This document shows, piece by piece, positions 45,108 to 52,846 of a stretch of 52,846 bases of DNA. The first letter of the stretch is position 1. Each line of letters opens with the position of its first letter. The notes beneath the pieces were generated by a model. That model saw only the letters and a list, made by a program, of their open reading frames with translations. It did not search any database and was not told the origin of the DNA. Where the stretch lies: the NCBI GenBank assembly GCA_937921595.1, contig CAKZTD010000131.1:1-52846 (forward strand), given 5' to 3'. This stretch comes from an uncultured Saprospiraceae bacterium (GTDB lineage: Bacteria; Bacteroidota; Bacteroidia; Chitinophagales; Saprospiraceae). The translations under genes were made by a program, and so were the position numbers.

Positions 45108-45812
45108 TTATAACGCTCCATCATCTGCAAAGCTATAGTAGGATTGTCCTGCTATGATGAGGTGATCCAATACATTGATATCTAGATTTACTCCAGCTTG
45201 TTTTAGTTTCTTTGTGATGTCGATATCTGCTTGACTGGGCTTGAGATTTCCGGAAGGATGATTATGAGCAAGAATGATTCCACTGGCGGGGCCTTTCTCT
45301 AGAGCCGTTCGAAAAATCATTTTTGCATCGACGACTGTACCCGCAACACCTCCGGAACTAATCTGTTCTTTGCCTATTACCTTATTGGCTCGGTTGAGCA
45401 AGATAATCCAAAACTCTTCATGATTTAAATCCATGAGTATTGGAGCAATCACGTTCCAAGCATCGCTGCTTCCTGTGATTTGAGGACGGTCAATTGGATT
45501 CGTCAACTGGCGTCGCCTACCGATTTCCATCGCAGCGACAATCGTAATCGCTTTAGCTTCTCCAATACCTTTGAAACTCATAAGATCCGCGATGTTTTTT
45601 CGACCTAGTTCTTGTAAATTGTTTTGGACGGACTGGAGAATACGTTGAGATAATCCAACAGCAGTTTCTGATCTTGATCCCGAACCAATGAGAATTGCAA
45701 GTAACTCCGCATCAGATAAATTACTTTTCCCTTTGAGCATTAGTTTCTCTCTAGGGCGATCATCTTCTGCCCAGCTTTTGATACCGAGTGTATTTTTGGT
45801 GTATTGATTCAT
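45108..45812 (-). CDS. radC: RadC-family JAB/MPN domain protein
   Basis: A 234-residue protein with an N-terminal helix-hairpin-helix region (LMSFKGIGEAKAITIVAAMEIGRR) and a C-terminal JAB/MPN domain. The metal-binding JAMM motif is present as HNHPSGN followed by an aspartate ten residues later (SQADID), with the upstream glutamate in VIGKEQIS. The old name implies DNA repair but no firm repair role is proven. The C-terminus YYSFADDGAL is normal, so the adjacent palindromes have not damaged the gene. Site C repeats lie just upstream of the start. Confidence 0.93.
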   Translation of the reverse strand: MNQYTKNTLGIKSWAEDDRPREKLMLKGKSNLSDAELLAILIGSGSRSETAVGLSQRILQSVQNNLQELGRKNIADLMSFKGIGEAKAITIVAAMEIGRRRQLTNPIDRPQITGSSDAWNVIAPILMDLNHEEFWIILLNRANKVIGKEQISSGGVAGTVVDAKMIFRTALEKGPASGIILAHNHPSGNLKPSQADIDITKKLKQAGVNLDINVLDHLIIAGQSYYSFADDGAL

Positions 45813-45854
45813 GACGTAAGTTGATTTTTAAAATAAAGAAGTTGGTTGCACAAA

Positions 45855-45899
45855 GCAGTCAAGCAGTCAAGATAATATATCCGACCACTCAACCACTTG
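45855..45899. repeat. octamer-phased repeats, imperfect hairpin (site C)
   Basis: GCAGTCAA is repeated in tandem at 45855-45862 and 45863-45870. The right arm GACCACTCAACCACTTG at 45883-45899 also has 8-bp phase and can pair with the left arm through G-T wobbles. It lies between radC and the next gene. Confidence 0.5.
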
Positions 45900-45905
45900 T
45901 TCAGG

Positions 45906-46358
45906 CTATGCAGCACTAGCTTGTTGAATTAATCCTAATTTAATTAATCGAGCCGTGATCGCTCCTTCCTGTCTTTGCATTGTAGAAGCTATTTCTGGGA
46001 TCGGTTTGTCTTCATTAAAAAATGCGATCAATACTTCCTCTTCTTCTTTTGTCCAAGGTTGATAAGCTTTCGGGTGTGATTGTCTGATCTTAGCAATATG
46101 GGCATCAGTAACTGGAGCCTGTACAATTTCTTTGGGTGTAAAATTTTCTAATAATGCATTCAATGCAAGGCTAAATTTTTGGATTTCGTTTTCAAAAAGA
46201 ATCATCTTGATACGCTCGTATCTTTGATCCTCGATAGGCTTTGTCTGTGTAATAACTAAATACTTTTTACCATTCTTTGCTTCTCGCAAATCAAGAAAGA
46301 AAGCTTTGTCATTTAAAATTACTTTTTGAGTGTGTAGTGTGTTTTGATTCTGTTTCAT
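45906..46358 (-). CDS. PUR-like (DUF3276) nucleic-acid-binding protein with SANT-like tail
   Basis: A 150-residue protein. Residues ~10-72 fit the PUR-alpha-like/DUF3276 fold: KVILNDKAFFLDLREAKNGKKYLVITQTK, then KMILFENEIQKFSLALNALLENF, a strand-rich half followed by a helix. Residues ~100-145 are a helix-turn-helix of SANT/Myb-like type: PWTKEEEEVLIAFFNEDKPIPEIASTMQRQEGAITARLIKLGLI. Such tails occur on bacterial regulators and helicases and bind DNA. Fusing both is unusual as far as I recall. A promoter with 19-base spacing lies about 100 bases upstream. Target and role are unknown. Confidence 0.8.
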   Translation of the reverse strand: MKQNQNTLHTQKVILNDKAFFLDLREAKNGKKYLVITQTKPIEDQRYERIKMILFENEIQKFSLALNALLENFTPKEIVQAPVTDAHIAKIRQSHPKAYQPWTKEEEEVLIAFFNEDKPIPEIASTMQRQEGAITARLIKLGLIQQASAA

Positions 46359-46463
46359 GATTTTTATTTTTTAGTGATTAAAACAATCAAACGTTCACTT
46401 ACATAGACTCCGAGGTAGTCGAAATTCCATAAAACAATTCACACTTTTTTTTGAACACTTTTT

Positions 46464-46493
46464 CAAAAATACTTATAACCAACTGTAAACCAA
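46464..46493 (-). promoter_or_regulatory. promoter of the PUR-SANT gene
   Basis: On the minus strand TTG at 46493-46491, a 19-base spacer and TATTTTTG at 46471-46464 fit the Bacteroidota consensus. The predicted leader is about 100 nt. Confidence 0.5.
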
Positions 46494-46540
46494 TATATTA
46501 AATGTCAAAAAAAAGATTAAAAAAATATTAAAAAAACAAG

Positions 46541-46576
46541 AAAGGTGCTTCCCACTTAATCGTGAAAAGCACCTTT
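46541..46576 (-). terminator. terminator of the trans-sulfuration gene
   Basis: AAAGGTGCTT at 46541-46550 pairs exactly with AAGCACCTTT at 46567-46576 around a 16-nt loop, with U-rich flank on the minus strand. Confidence 0.75.
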
Positions 46577-46629
46577 TTATAAAAAATTAAATTCAGAAGA
46601 CGACAGAATTCATCCTCTAAATCACACTT

Positions 46630-47775
46630 TTAAACATTCAATAAAGCTTGTTCTAAATCATCAATCAAATCATCTACATCTTCAATACCAATACTTAACC
46701 TCATCAAAGAATCTGTCAAGCCAACCTTTAATCGTTGTTCTCTAGGAATTGATCCATGAGTCATAGTCGCAGGATGTCCAATTAATGATTCCACTCCACC
46801 TAAAGATTCTGCTAAAGAAAAAAGGTGAGTGTTTTTTAAAAGTTCATTGGCAGATTCAGTATCGTTATTGACCAAATCAAAAGAAACCATTCCTCCAAAA
46901 TCTCTCATCTGTTTTTTAGCAATTAAATGATTAGGATGATCTTTAAATCCAGGATAATATACCTTGTTCACTTTTGGATGACTCTTCAAATATTTCGCAA
47001 TCTTCTTCGCATTTTTACAAGCACGTTCAACACGTACATGTAAAGTCTTAATTCCTCTTAAGATTAAAAAACAATCTTGAGGTCCAGGAACAGCTCCCGC
47101 AGCATTTTGAATAAAATATAATTGATCAGCGATATTTTTATCACTAGTAATCACTGCTCCGTGAATCACATCTGAATGACCTCCAATATATTTAGTTGCA
47201 GAATGCAAAACGATATCCGCTCCAAGATCTAAAGGATTTTGTAAATACGGAGAAGCAAAAGTATTATCAACACAAGTTTTAATTCCTTTCTTTTTTGCAA
47301 TAGCACAAACCGCCTCGATGTCGATGATATTCAACATTGGATTGGTAGGTGTTTCTATCCAAATCAATTTCGTTTTCTTAGTCAATTGTTTTTCTAAAAA
47401 AGCCATGTCATTCATCGGAACGAATTTTCCTTTCACTCCAAATTTCTCATACACTTTTGTAATCAATCGGTATGATCCACCATAAAGATCATTCGTAGAA
47501 ACAATTTCATCACCAGGATTTAAAGTTTTTAAAATGGCATCCATCGCAGCAAGGCCACTACTAAAACAAATACCGTGTTTACCATTTTCTAATGCTGCTA
47601 AATTTTCTTCTAAAGCACTACGAGTAGGATTCTGAGTTCTTGCGTATTCAAAACCTTGATGCTCGCCTGGTGCAGTTTGTACATAAGTAGAAGTTTGATA
47701 AATCGGAGTCATAATTGCTCCGGTGCTTGGATCAGGTTTTACCCCTGCATGAATAGCTTTTGTTCCAAATTTCAT
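46630..47775 (-). CDS. PLP-dependent trans-sulfuration enzyme (cystathionine gamma-synthase/lyase)
   Basis: A 381-residue Cys/Met metabolism PLP enzyme. The cofactor lysine is in SATKYIGGHSDVIHG (about residue 196). Other family blocks: YARTQNPTRSALEENLAALE, FSSGLAAMDAIL and TPTNPMLNIIDI, plus the C-terminal SLGGVESLIGHPATMTH. Cystathionine gamma-synthase and gamma-lyase cannot be separated by eye here; PGPQDCFLILRGIKTLHVRV and HGSIPREQR suit either. The start MKFGTKAIHAGVKPDP is the family N-terminus. Confidence 0.93.
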   Translation of the reverse strand: MKFGTKAIHAGVKPDPSTGAIMTPIYQTSTYVQTAPGEHQGFEYARTQNPTRSALEENLAALENGKHGICFSSGLAAMDAILKTLNPGDEIVSTNDLYGGSYRLITKVYEKFGVKGKFVPMNDMAFLEKQLTKKTKLIWIETPTNPMLNIIDIEAVCAIAKKKGIKTCVDNTFASPYLQNPLDLGADIVLHSATKYIGGHSDVIHGAVITSDKNIADQLYFIQNAAGAVPGPQDCFLILRGIKTLHVRVERACKNAKKIAKYLKSHPKVNKVYYPGFKDHPNHLIAKKQMRDFGGMVSFDLVNNDTESANELLKNTHLFSLAESLGGVESLIGHPATMTHGSIPREQRLKVGLTDSLMRLSIGIEDVDDLIDDLEQALLNV

Positions 47776-47815
47776 TTATGTATTAATTAATTTGATTTTA
47801 TAAAAATACTAGGGA

Positions 47816-48784
47816 CTAAACCCGAACAGGTTTTCTTTTTAAAACATTTTTTACAGCAGCAGCGACATCCTTAGAACCAAGGCCATACTTTTCCAATAAT
47901 TCCATTGGTGTTCCACTTTCACCAAAGCTATCATTCACGGCAACAAACTCAATCGGAGTTGGCATCTTCCGCGCCAATAATTGAGCGATAGAATCCCCAA
48001 GACCGCCATTCATTTGATGTTCTTCGGCAGTAACCACACAACGTGTTTTACTCACAGAATCCAAAACTGCTTCTTCATCTAATGGCTTAATCGTGTGTAT
48101 ATTTATAATCTCACAACTGATTCCTTCCAGTGCCAGAGCTTTCGCTGCTTCTACAGCATTCCAAACTAAATGGCCTGTTGCAAAAATACTTACATCAGTA
48201 CCTTCGCAAAGTTGATAAGCTTTTCCAATTTCAAATTTATAATCTTCAGGCGTAAAGACTGGCCATCCCGGACGACCGAATCTTAAATAAACAGGACCGT
48301 CATGTTCTGCAATTGCAATGGTTGCAGCTTTAGTCTGATTATAATCACAAGGGTTAATTACCGTCATACCCGGAAGCATTTTCATCATTCCAATGTCTTC
48401 CAAAATCTGGTGAGTCGCACCATCTTCTCCCAAAGATAAACCTGCATGTGAAGCACAAATTTTTACATTCTTATGAGAGTAGGCAATCGACTGTCGAATT
48501 TGATCATAAACCCGACCTGTAGAAAAGTTAGCAAACGTTCCTGTAAAAGGAATCTTACCTGCAGTCGCCAAACCAGCAGCAATTCCCATCATGTTAGCTT
48601 CCGCAATTCCTACCTGAACAAATCGATCTGGAAACTCATTTATGAAAGCTTGCATTTTTAATGAACCAACTAAATCGGCACATAAGGCAACTGAATTTGG
48701 ATGTTTTTGACCGACGATATGTAGTCCGGCACCGAATCCATCACGAGTTGATTTTTTTCCTGTACTTACTATATTTTCGAGCAT
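47816..48784 (-). CDS. transketolase, C-terminal subunit
   Basis: The 322-residue pyrimidine-binding and C-terminal half of a split transketolase. Blocks: VQVGIAEANMMGIAAGLATAGKIPF (with the catalytic Glu for the TPP pyrimidine), CASHAGLSLGEDGATHQILEDIG, and the C-terminal domain with EEHQMNGGLGDSIAQLL. The N-terminal half lies 72 bases upstream in the same orientation, so the subunits are coexpressed. Transketolase moves two-carbon units in the pentose phosphate path. Split forms are well known. Confidence 0.94.
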   Translation of the reverse strand: MLENIVSTGKKSTRDGFGAGLHIVGQKHPNSVALCADLVGSLKMQAFINEFPDRFVQVGIAEANMMGIAAGLATAGKIPFTGTFANFSTGRVYDQIRQSIAYSHKNVKICASHAGLSLGEDGATHQILEDIGMMKMLPGMTVINPCDYNQTKAATIAIAEHDGPVYLRFGRPGWPVFTPEDYKFEIGKAYQLCEGTDVSIFATGHLVWNAVEAAKALALEGISCEIINIHTIKPLDEEAVLDSVSKTRCVVTAEEHQMNGGLGDSIAQLLARKMPTPIEFVAVNDSFGESGTPMELLEKYGLGSKDVAAAVKNVLKRKPVRV

Positions 48785-48856
48785 GTTTTTCTTTTTAAAT
48801 ATGAAGGCTTGAAGTATTTTAAAAAACTTCTTTTTATTAATATAATGGTCTACACC

Positions 48857-49717
48857 TTAGTTTTCATAAGGGTAAGGATAATCACCCAGTGTTTCTTTCA
48901 ACTGAGCTAAAGCAGTTTCAGTTTGTTCCGCATTTGGAGCAACACCGTGCCATTTATGTGTTCCCATCATAAAATCAACACCCGCTCCCATCTCTGTTTT
49001 CATCATGATAGCGATTGGTTTTCCATTACCAGACCTCGTCTTTGCTTCTTTCAAAGTATTGACAACTTCCTCCATATTATTACCATCCATGTATAAAACA
49101 TCCCAACCAAAAGATTGCCACTTCGTAGGCAAATCTCCTAAGGACATTACATCTTTAGTTGCTCCATCAATTTGCTGACCATTCCAGTCAACGGTCACAA
49201 TTAGATTATCTAATTTATGATGTGCTGCGAACATGGCAGCTTCCCAAATCTGTCCTTCTTGCAATTCACCATCACCAGTCAAAACAAAAACATGTTTGTC
49301 ATCACCGTCCATCCTTTTTGCAAGTGCAACTCCATTAGCTACGGAGATTCCTTGGCCTAAAGAACCGGATGCAATACGTATACCTGGAAGACCTTCATGT
49401 GTCGCAGGATGACCTTGTAATCTGGAGTTTAATTTTCGAAAAGTTGCCAGCTCTTTGGTTTCAAAATATCCAGCATGAGCAAGCACGCTATAAAAGAGTG
49501 GAGAGATATGGCCATTAGAAAGAAAGAATACATCTTCTTTTTTACCTTCCATATTGAAAGAAGGGTCATGGTCCATAATATCAAAATATAAGGCTGTCAG
49601 AAAATCTGCGCAACCTAGAGAACCACCTGGGTGACCGCAGGTAGCATAATGTACTTGACGTACGATATCTCGCCTTACCTGGGACGCAATATCTTGAAGT
49701 CGTGTGAGGTCGGTCAT
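48857..49717 (-). CDS. transketolase, N-terminal subunit
   Basis: The 286-residue TPP-binding half of a split transketolase. CGHPGGSLGCADFLTALYFD, SGSLGQGISVANGVALAKRM and the TPP motif GDGELQEGQIWEAAMFAAHHKLDNLIVTVDWN are present, ending near TEMGAGVDFMMGTHKWHG. Length and end match the alpha subunit of two-part transketolases. A -7 element (TACTTTTG, 49767-49760 on the minus strand) lies about 45 bases upstream. Confidence 0.94.
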   Translation of the reverse strand: MTDLTRLQDIASQVRRDIVRQVHYATCGHPGGSLGCADFLTALYFDIMDHDPSFNMEGKKEDVFFLSNGHISPLFYSVLAHAGYFETKELATFRKLNSRLQGHPATHEGLPGIRIASGSLGQGISVANGVALAKRMDGDDKHVFVLTGDGELQEGQIWEAAMFAAHHKLDNLIVTVDWNGQQIDGATKDVMSLGDLPTKWQSFGWDVLYMDGNNMEEVVNTLKEAKTRSGNGKPIAIMMKTEMGAGVDFMMGTHKWHGVAPNAEQTETALAQLKETLGDYPYPYEN

Positions 49718-49759
49718 AGTAATTTTTTACAAGTAAATTGACGGAATAAATATTCGCCA

Positions 49760-49767
49760 CAAAAGTA
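49760..49767 (-). promoter_or_regulatory. -7 element of the transketolase operon
   Basis: TACTTTTG on the minus strand matches TAnnTTTG, about 45 bases ahead of the start. A TTG at the standard distance is missing. Confidence 0.35.
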
Positions 49768-49806
49768 GAAAATTTGCCTCACATTTAAGGGTTTGACACA
49801 AAAGAA

Positions 49807-49839
49807 AATGGGCAATATAGCATTGCTATATCACCCATT
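49807..49839 (-). terminator. terminator of the HU gene
   Basis: AATGGGCAATATAGC at 49807-49821 pairs with GCTATATCACCCATT at 49825-49839 with two mismatches around a 3-nt loop. On the minus strand it is followed by TTTTCTTTTG. Confidence 0.75.
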
Positions 49840-49871
49840 AACTTTTTATATCGTACTAAGAAATAAATCTC

Positions 49872-50144
49872 TTAGTTTACACTTTGCATCAATTCTTTAC
49901 CTGGCTTAAATTTAACCACATTTTTTGCAGGAATCTGGATAGCAGCTCCTGTTTGAGGGTTACGACCAGTACGAGCAGCTCTAGGAGTGCAAGTAAAAGT
50001 TCCGAATCCAACGATAGATACTTTATCTCCGTCTTTTAAAGATTCTTCAACACAATTAAGAACACAGTTTAAAGCTTCAGTAGCTTGAACCTTAGTAAGG
50101 CTAGCATTTTCTGCTATTCTGTTGATTAGGTCTCCTTTGTTCAT
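49872..50144 (-). CDS. hup: HU-family DNA-binding protein
   Basis: A 90-residue histone-like protein that bends and compacts DNA. It has the HU order: MNKGDLINRIAENASLTKVQATEAL, then KDGDKVSIVGFGTFTCTPRAARTGRNPQTGAAI with the R-x-x-R-N-P-x-T-G arm, and the end KNVVKFKPGKEL. The frame is open to 50177, but that ATG overlaps the -7 box of a strong promoter (TAAATTTG, 50182-50175), so it cannot be used. MNKGDLI at 50144 gives the usual 90 residues; 50150 is an alternative. Confidence 0.95.
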   Translation of the reverse strand: MNKGDLINRIAENASLTKVQATEALNCVLNCVEESLKDGDKVSIVGFGTFTCTPRAARTGRNPQTGAAIQIPAKNVVKFKPGKELMQSVN

Positions 50145-50174
50145 TTTCATAATTTTTAAAATTTTAATTTGGCA

Positions 50175-50205
50175 CAAATTTACGTGCTAATAGGTTTGAA
50201 AACAA
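50175..50205 (-). promoter_or_regulatory. promoter of the HU gene
   Basis: On the minus strand TTG at 50205-50203, a 20-base spacer and TAAATTTG at 50182-50175 match the consensus well. The leader would be about 25 nt. Confidence 0.6.
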
Positions 50206-50364
50206 AATGTTCATTAAAAAAACACCGGTGATCCTAATAATAGCAAGAGGTCTGGCGTTCTTTCGTCGAAATGGGTTTAAGGCCCTTTTCGAATTGTTTC
50301 TACGAGAAAAATCAGTTAAGTTTACATTTACGGCCCTTTTTTTTCAAAAAATCAATATAAATTC

Positions 50365-50574
50365 ATGAAAAAAGCCTTTAAATACCTCTTTTTCGCCTTT
50401 ATTCTTCTTATCGCAGGAACATTTAGTTCTTGTGGAAGCAACAAAACAGGCTGTCCAGTCAACGAAACAGTACATTCTAATACAGATCGTAAAGGAAACC
50501 TCACTACTAAAAGAGGTAAATCTGGTCTTTTTCCAAAAAACATGAAGAAGAAGAAAAAGAAGCGGGGTAAATAA
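50365..50574 (+). CDS. tiny lysine-rich lipoprotein
   Basis: A 69-residue protein with a signal peptide and lipobox (LFFAFILLIAGTFSSC, Cys near residue 23). The mature part is only ~47 residues: GSNKTGCPVNETVHSN, then a basic tail with KRGKSGLFPKNM and a run of six lysines. A single second Cys follows the lipid Cys. I do not know a named family, but similar small lipoproteins with a 'KSGLFPK'-type tail seem to occur in Bacteroidota. The polybasic end could bind acidic lipid A, peptidoglycan or nucleic acid; that is inference. The gene is alone between HU and the opp genes. Confidence 0.65.
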   Translation: MKKAFKYLFFAFILLIAGTFSSCGSNKTGCPVNETVHSNTDRKGNLTTKRGKSGLFPKNMKKKKKKRGK

Positions 50575-50637
50575 CCTTTCTTTCTAGGTAGAATCCACAT
50601 TTGGATATCTATCCTGACGCAAATATAAAACTTTCTG

Positions 50638-50662
50638 TTGTTTTATTTAATTTTTAAAACAA
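50638..50662. terminator. AT-rich stem-loop between convergent genes
   Basis: TTGTTTTA at 50638-50645 pairs with TAAAACAA at 50655-50662 and a T-rich stretch follows. It may end both the small lipoprotein gene and oppC. The stem is weak. Confidence 0.4.
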
Positions 50663-50663
50663 T

Positions 50664-51971
50664 TTATTTTTTAAGCTTTGGATTCAAAGCATCGGTGAGT
50701 CCTTCTCCGATTAAATTAAAAATCGTTACGGTAATAAAAATGGCGAGTCCAGGAAATAGGGCAAGCCACCAAGCGTTGATGTTACCCCTCGCAGTGTTAA
50801 GCATCTTTCCCCAGGTAATCTCTTCAACTGGCATTCCAATTCCTAAAAATGACAAAGTCGCTTCGACCAGAATAGCTCCGGCAATTCCAAAAGCAATGGT
50901 GATCAACACCGGTGTCAAAGCATTCGGTAATGCATGTCTCCATAAAATTCTTAAATCCTGAAAACCTAAGGAACGAGCTGCTTCGATATAATCTAATGCT
51001 CGAACTCGCAATAATTCTGATCTTATAAATCGAGCGATTCCAGTCCAACCTATCAAGCCTATAATGATCATCACATTTATAATCGAGGCAGATTCGATAA
51101 CAGCAAGTATCGCTAATAAAAAGATGATTCCTGGAATAGAATTAATTGTTTCAATCAATCGCATAACAATGATGTCTATCGGTAAAGCAATCTTTTTGGA
51201 AGGAGTCAATAGACGATCAATTCCTTTTGATAAAAAATTGGCGAAAAATAAGATGATACAAAATATCAGAATACTGATGAGTATTTCTTTTCCAAAATGA
51301 CCTTCCGTTATCGCAAAAGATCTCGTTCCAAATCCATAAAAGATTCCAAGTATAAAACCTAGGATATTTAAAATCAATTGAGACCTGGAAACCTGAATTT
51401 GGTCGTCTCCAAAAAATCCTGCAAGGCCTCCAAAAAACAAACCAAATATAGTTGCTACGCCCATCGATATTATTCCAACACTTAAAGCAATCCGAACACC
51501 TTGAATCATCCCTGCTAAAATATCTCTTCCTAAATGATCCGTCCCAAACCAATGATGAAATCTTTTAGATTCGACGTTCTGCTTTTTCATCGGACTTTTA
51601 CTGGTGTTGTCCAAGTCAAGTGTTTTTGCAGAATATGGAATTAAAGGATAAACTACCGATTCGTAATTTTGAGAACTCCAATTGTTATTGATAAACTTTG
51701 CATCCCATTGAGCGAAACCAAAATCGACTAAATATTCTCGAAAGGCAGGATAGTAAGTCTGTCCTTCTATTTTACAATACAAAGGTTTTTCATTGGCGAT
51801 CAAGCCTCCAAAAATTGCAAGAAAGACTAAGCCATATAATATTCTTAATGACCAAACTGCTAATCGGTTTTTTCGAAACTGCTTTTTAACCAAAGACCAA
51901 TAAGACTGATCCGATGGACCAGAAATTTTATTATTAAAATCTTCGATATTTTTATTTTTTCCGAAAAACAT
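50664..51971 (-). CDS. ABC transporter permease, OppC/DppC family
   Basis: A 435-residue inner-membrane permease for peptides or related solutes. An N-terminal OppC_N segment (FRKNRLAVWSLRILYGLVFLAIFGGLI) is followed by a ~100-residue periplasmic insertion (residues ~45-150). HHWFGTDHLGRDILAGMIQGVRIALSVG begins the permease core, and the cytoplasmic EAA loop reads EAARSLGFQDLRILWRHALPNALTPV. The length is greater than the usual ~300, from the N-terminal insertion and a second insertion near 190-250. It is 3 bases after oppB, so both form one operon. The substrate cannot be told, as no binding protein lies in the window. Confidence 0.92.
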   Translation of the reverse strand: MFFGKNKNIEDFNNKISGPSDQSYWSLVKKQFRKNRLAVWSLRILYGLVFLAIFGGLIANEKPLYCKIEGQTYYPAFREYLVDFGFAQWDAKFINNNWSSQNYESVVYPLIPYSAKTLDLDNTSKSPMKKQNVESKRFHHWFGTDHLGRDILAGMIQGVRIALSVGIISMGVATIFGLFFGGLAGFFGDDQIQVSRSQLILNILGFILGIFYGFGTRSFAITEGHFGKEILISILIFCIILFFANFLSKGIDRLLTPSKKIALPIDIIVMRLIETINSIPGIIFLLAILAVIESASIINVMIIIGLIGWTGIARFIRSELLRVRALDYIEAARSLGFQDLRILWRHALPNALTPVLITIAFGIAGAILVEATLSFLGIGMPVEEITWGKMLNTARGNINAWWLALFPGLAIFITVTIFNLIGEGLTDALNPKLKK

Positions 51972-51974
51972 ATT

Positions 51975-52846
51975 TTATTTAAACTTCACTCTTGGGTCTA
52001 CAACTACGTAAAGAATATCCGCAACTAAATTTCCGATCATCGTCAAAATTGCGACCAACATCAATATCGTATAAAGCACTGGCCAGTCCTTCGAGAAAAT
52101 TGCATCAACCACTTCTCTTCCCATTCCGGGTATATTAAAAATCGTTTCGATCACAATAGAGCCTGCAATGGCTGCGGGGAAAACTACAGCAATAATTGTA
52201 ACTAGCGGAAACAGTGCATTTCTAAAACCATGCTTCCAAATCACACTTCTATTGGACAACCCTTTTGCCTTGGCTGTTCTGATATAATCTTGATTAAGCA
52301 CCTCCAACATACTTCCTCTCATCTGCCTAGACAAAAAAGCCAAACTACCATAAGTCATGCAAAAAACAGGAAGCACTAAATGCGATGCCGTCTCCCAAAA
52401 TCGATTCCAAAAAGGAGCATCGCTGGGAAGACTTCCAAGACCTGCTCCTGCAAACCAATTCATTCCATACTCTGAATTTGTAAAAAATATGAGCAGCATG
52501 GTTCCTATCCAAAACGCAGGTAATGAATATAATAAAAATAAAATCGTGGAAATCACCTTGTCCATCCATGTGTCCTTTCTAATTGCTGAAAAAACACCCA
52601 ATGGAACAGAGAATAAATAGACTAGAAAAATGACAATAAGATTAATGATGAGCGTCCACCTAATTGGTGTTTTAATTCTCTCAAGAACAGGTTGTCCATT
52701 ACGGTAAGACATTCCAAAATCACCTTTACAAAAATTGGATAACCAATGATGATATTGATTGTCAAAGCCATGCCACCTCAAAGAAGGGATGTATAAATTT
52801 GTTTTGTTTTGATTGTTTTTTAAAAAGGCATAACTCTCTATCATCT
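51975..52846 (-). CDS. ABC transporter permease, OppB/DppB family, 5'-truncated by window edge
   Basis: About 289 residues of the first permease are visible. The core is intact: FGMSYRNGQPVLERIKTPIRWTLIINLIVIFLVYLFSVPLGVFSA, the EAA-like loop with DYIRTAKAKGLSNRSVIWKHGFRNALFPLVT, and the end FNIPGMGREVVDAIFSKDWPVLY ... DPRVKFK. The usual N-terminal 'R-R-L-L' membrane segment is missing, so the real start is likely beyond 52846; the ATG at 52844 is probably internal. It is the partner of the OppC-like permease. Confidence 0.9.
   Translation of the reverse strand, partial: MIESYAFLKNNQNKTNLYIPSLRWHGFDNQYHHWLSNFCKGDFGMSYRNGQPVLERIKTPIRWTLIINLIVIFLVYLFSVPLGVFSAIRKDTWMDKVISTILFLLYSLPAFWIGTMLLIFFTNSEYGMNWFAGAGLGSLPSDAPFWNRFWETASHLVLPVFCMTYGSLAFLSRQMRGSMLEVLNQDYIRTAKAKGLSNRSVIWKHGFRNALFPLVTIIAVVFPAAIAGSIVIETIFNIPGMGREVVDAIFSKDWPVLYTILMLVAILTMIGNLVADILYVVVDPRVKFK

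Noticed and set aside
45017-45130. N-terminal extension of the transposase frame up to 45130
   Set aside because: The residues (KALKGQKKLALKG and so on) are translated palindromes and the frame would overlap the radC stop at 45108.
47816-49717. Broken transketolase
   Set aside because: Two-subunit transketolases are ordinary; both parts have natural ends and the catalytic residues.
50145-50177. Upstream start of HU at 50177
   Set aside because: That ATG lies within the -7 box of the predicted promoter, and HU proteins are about 90 residues, beginning MNK.
50352-50600. 82-codon minus-strand frame opposite the small lipoprotein
   Set aside because: The plus-strand frame has a proper signal peptide and lipobox; the minus frame is its shadow, with a Phe run made from the Lys run.

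Overview
The window looks like a chromosomal stretch from a low-GC member of the phylum Bacteroidota, perhaps Saprospiria-like (the class is a guess). The phylum call rests on a C-terminal type IX secretion sorting domain preceded by the usual 'LPVEL' linker, DUF1800/DUF1501 and DUF4292 proteins, a PadR-PspC-GIN module, a LytTR system with a Y_Y_Y propeller sensor, promoters of the TTG-N19/20-TAnnTTTG type, and an absence of obvious Shine-Dalgarno sequences. No tRNA, rRNA, CRISPR array, phage or integrative element was seen. Most genes are core metabolism or information processing.

Layout. 1-4.5 kb (+): the 3' part of pyruvate kinase, a sugar nucleotidyltransferase and a secreted TPR protein. 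4.6-6.4 kb (-): a cation/proton antiporter with an RCK domain. 6.8-12.3 kb (+): prfC, glycyl-tRNA synthetase and two exported proteins of unknown function. 12.6-16.2 kb (+): a DUF1800/DUF1501 pair for cell-surface export. 16.3-23.0 kb (-): an exported DUF6503-like protein, a divergent DEDD-exonuclease-like protein, an M29 aminopeptidase, hflX, an EnvC-like LytM protein and a DUF4292 lipoprotein. 23.4-25.9 kb (-): a padR-pspC-GIN operon whose second gene is split in two frames at an A10 tract. 26.3-36.4 kb (-): a membrane patatin, alanine dehydrogenase, tsaE, a cytochrome P450 and a LytTR regulator/sensor kinase pair. 36.7-38.6 kb (+): gyrB. 38.8-44.3 kb (-): an LRR protein with a likely BRCT domain, a GT2 glycosyltransferase, a small membrane protein and an ABC exporter. 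44.4-45.1 kb: a REP-associated tyrosine transposase (RAYT) between clusters of GCCCT/AGGGC palindromes. 45.1-50.2 kb (-): radC, a PUR-SANT-like protein, a trans-sulfuration enzyme, split transketolase and an HU protein. 50.4 kb (+): a tiny Lys-rich lipoprotein. 50.7-52.8 kb (-): oppC and oppB permeases, the latter running off the window.

The most interesting items are: (1) the A10 frameshift that splits one PspC-GIN protein; (2) a PadR operator lying on the -33 element of an apparently leaderless promoter; (3) a set of intergenic degenerate repeats with an 8-bp phase at several separate places; (4) the RAYT with its palindrome clusters; (5) three homologous terminator hairpins with a compensatory stem change; and (6) unusual domain combinations (LRR-BRCT, PUR-SANT) and a DEDD-like protein with altered catalytic residues. 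All functional calls are from reading the sequence; no database search was run.
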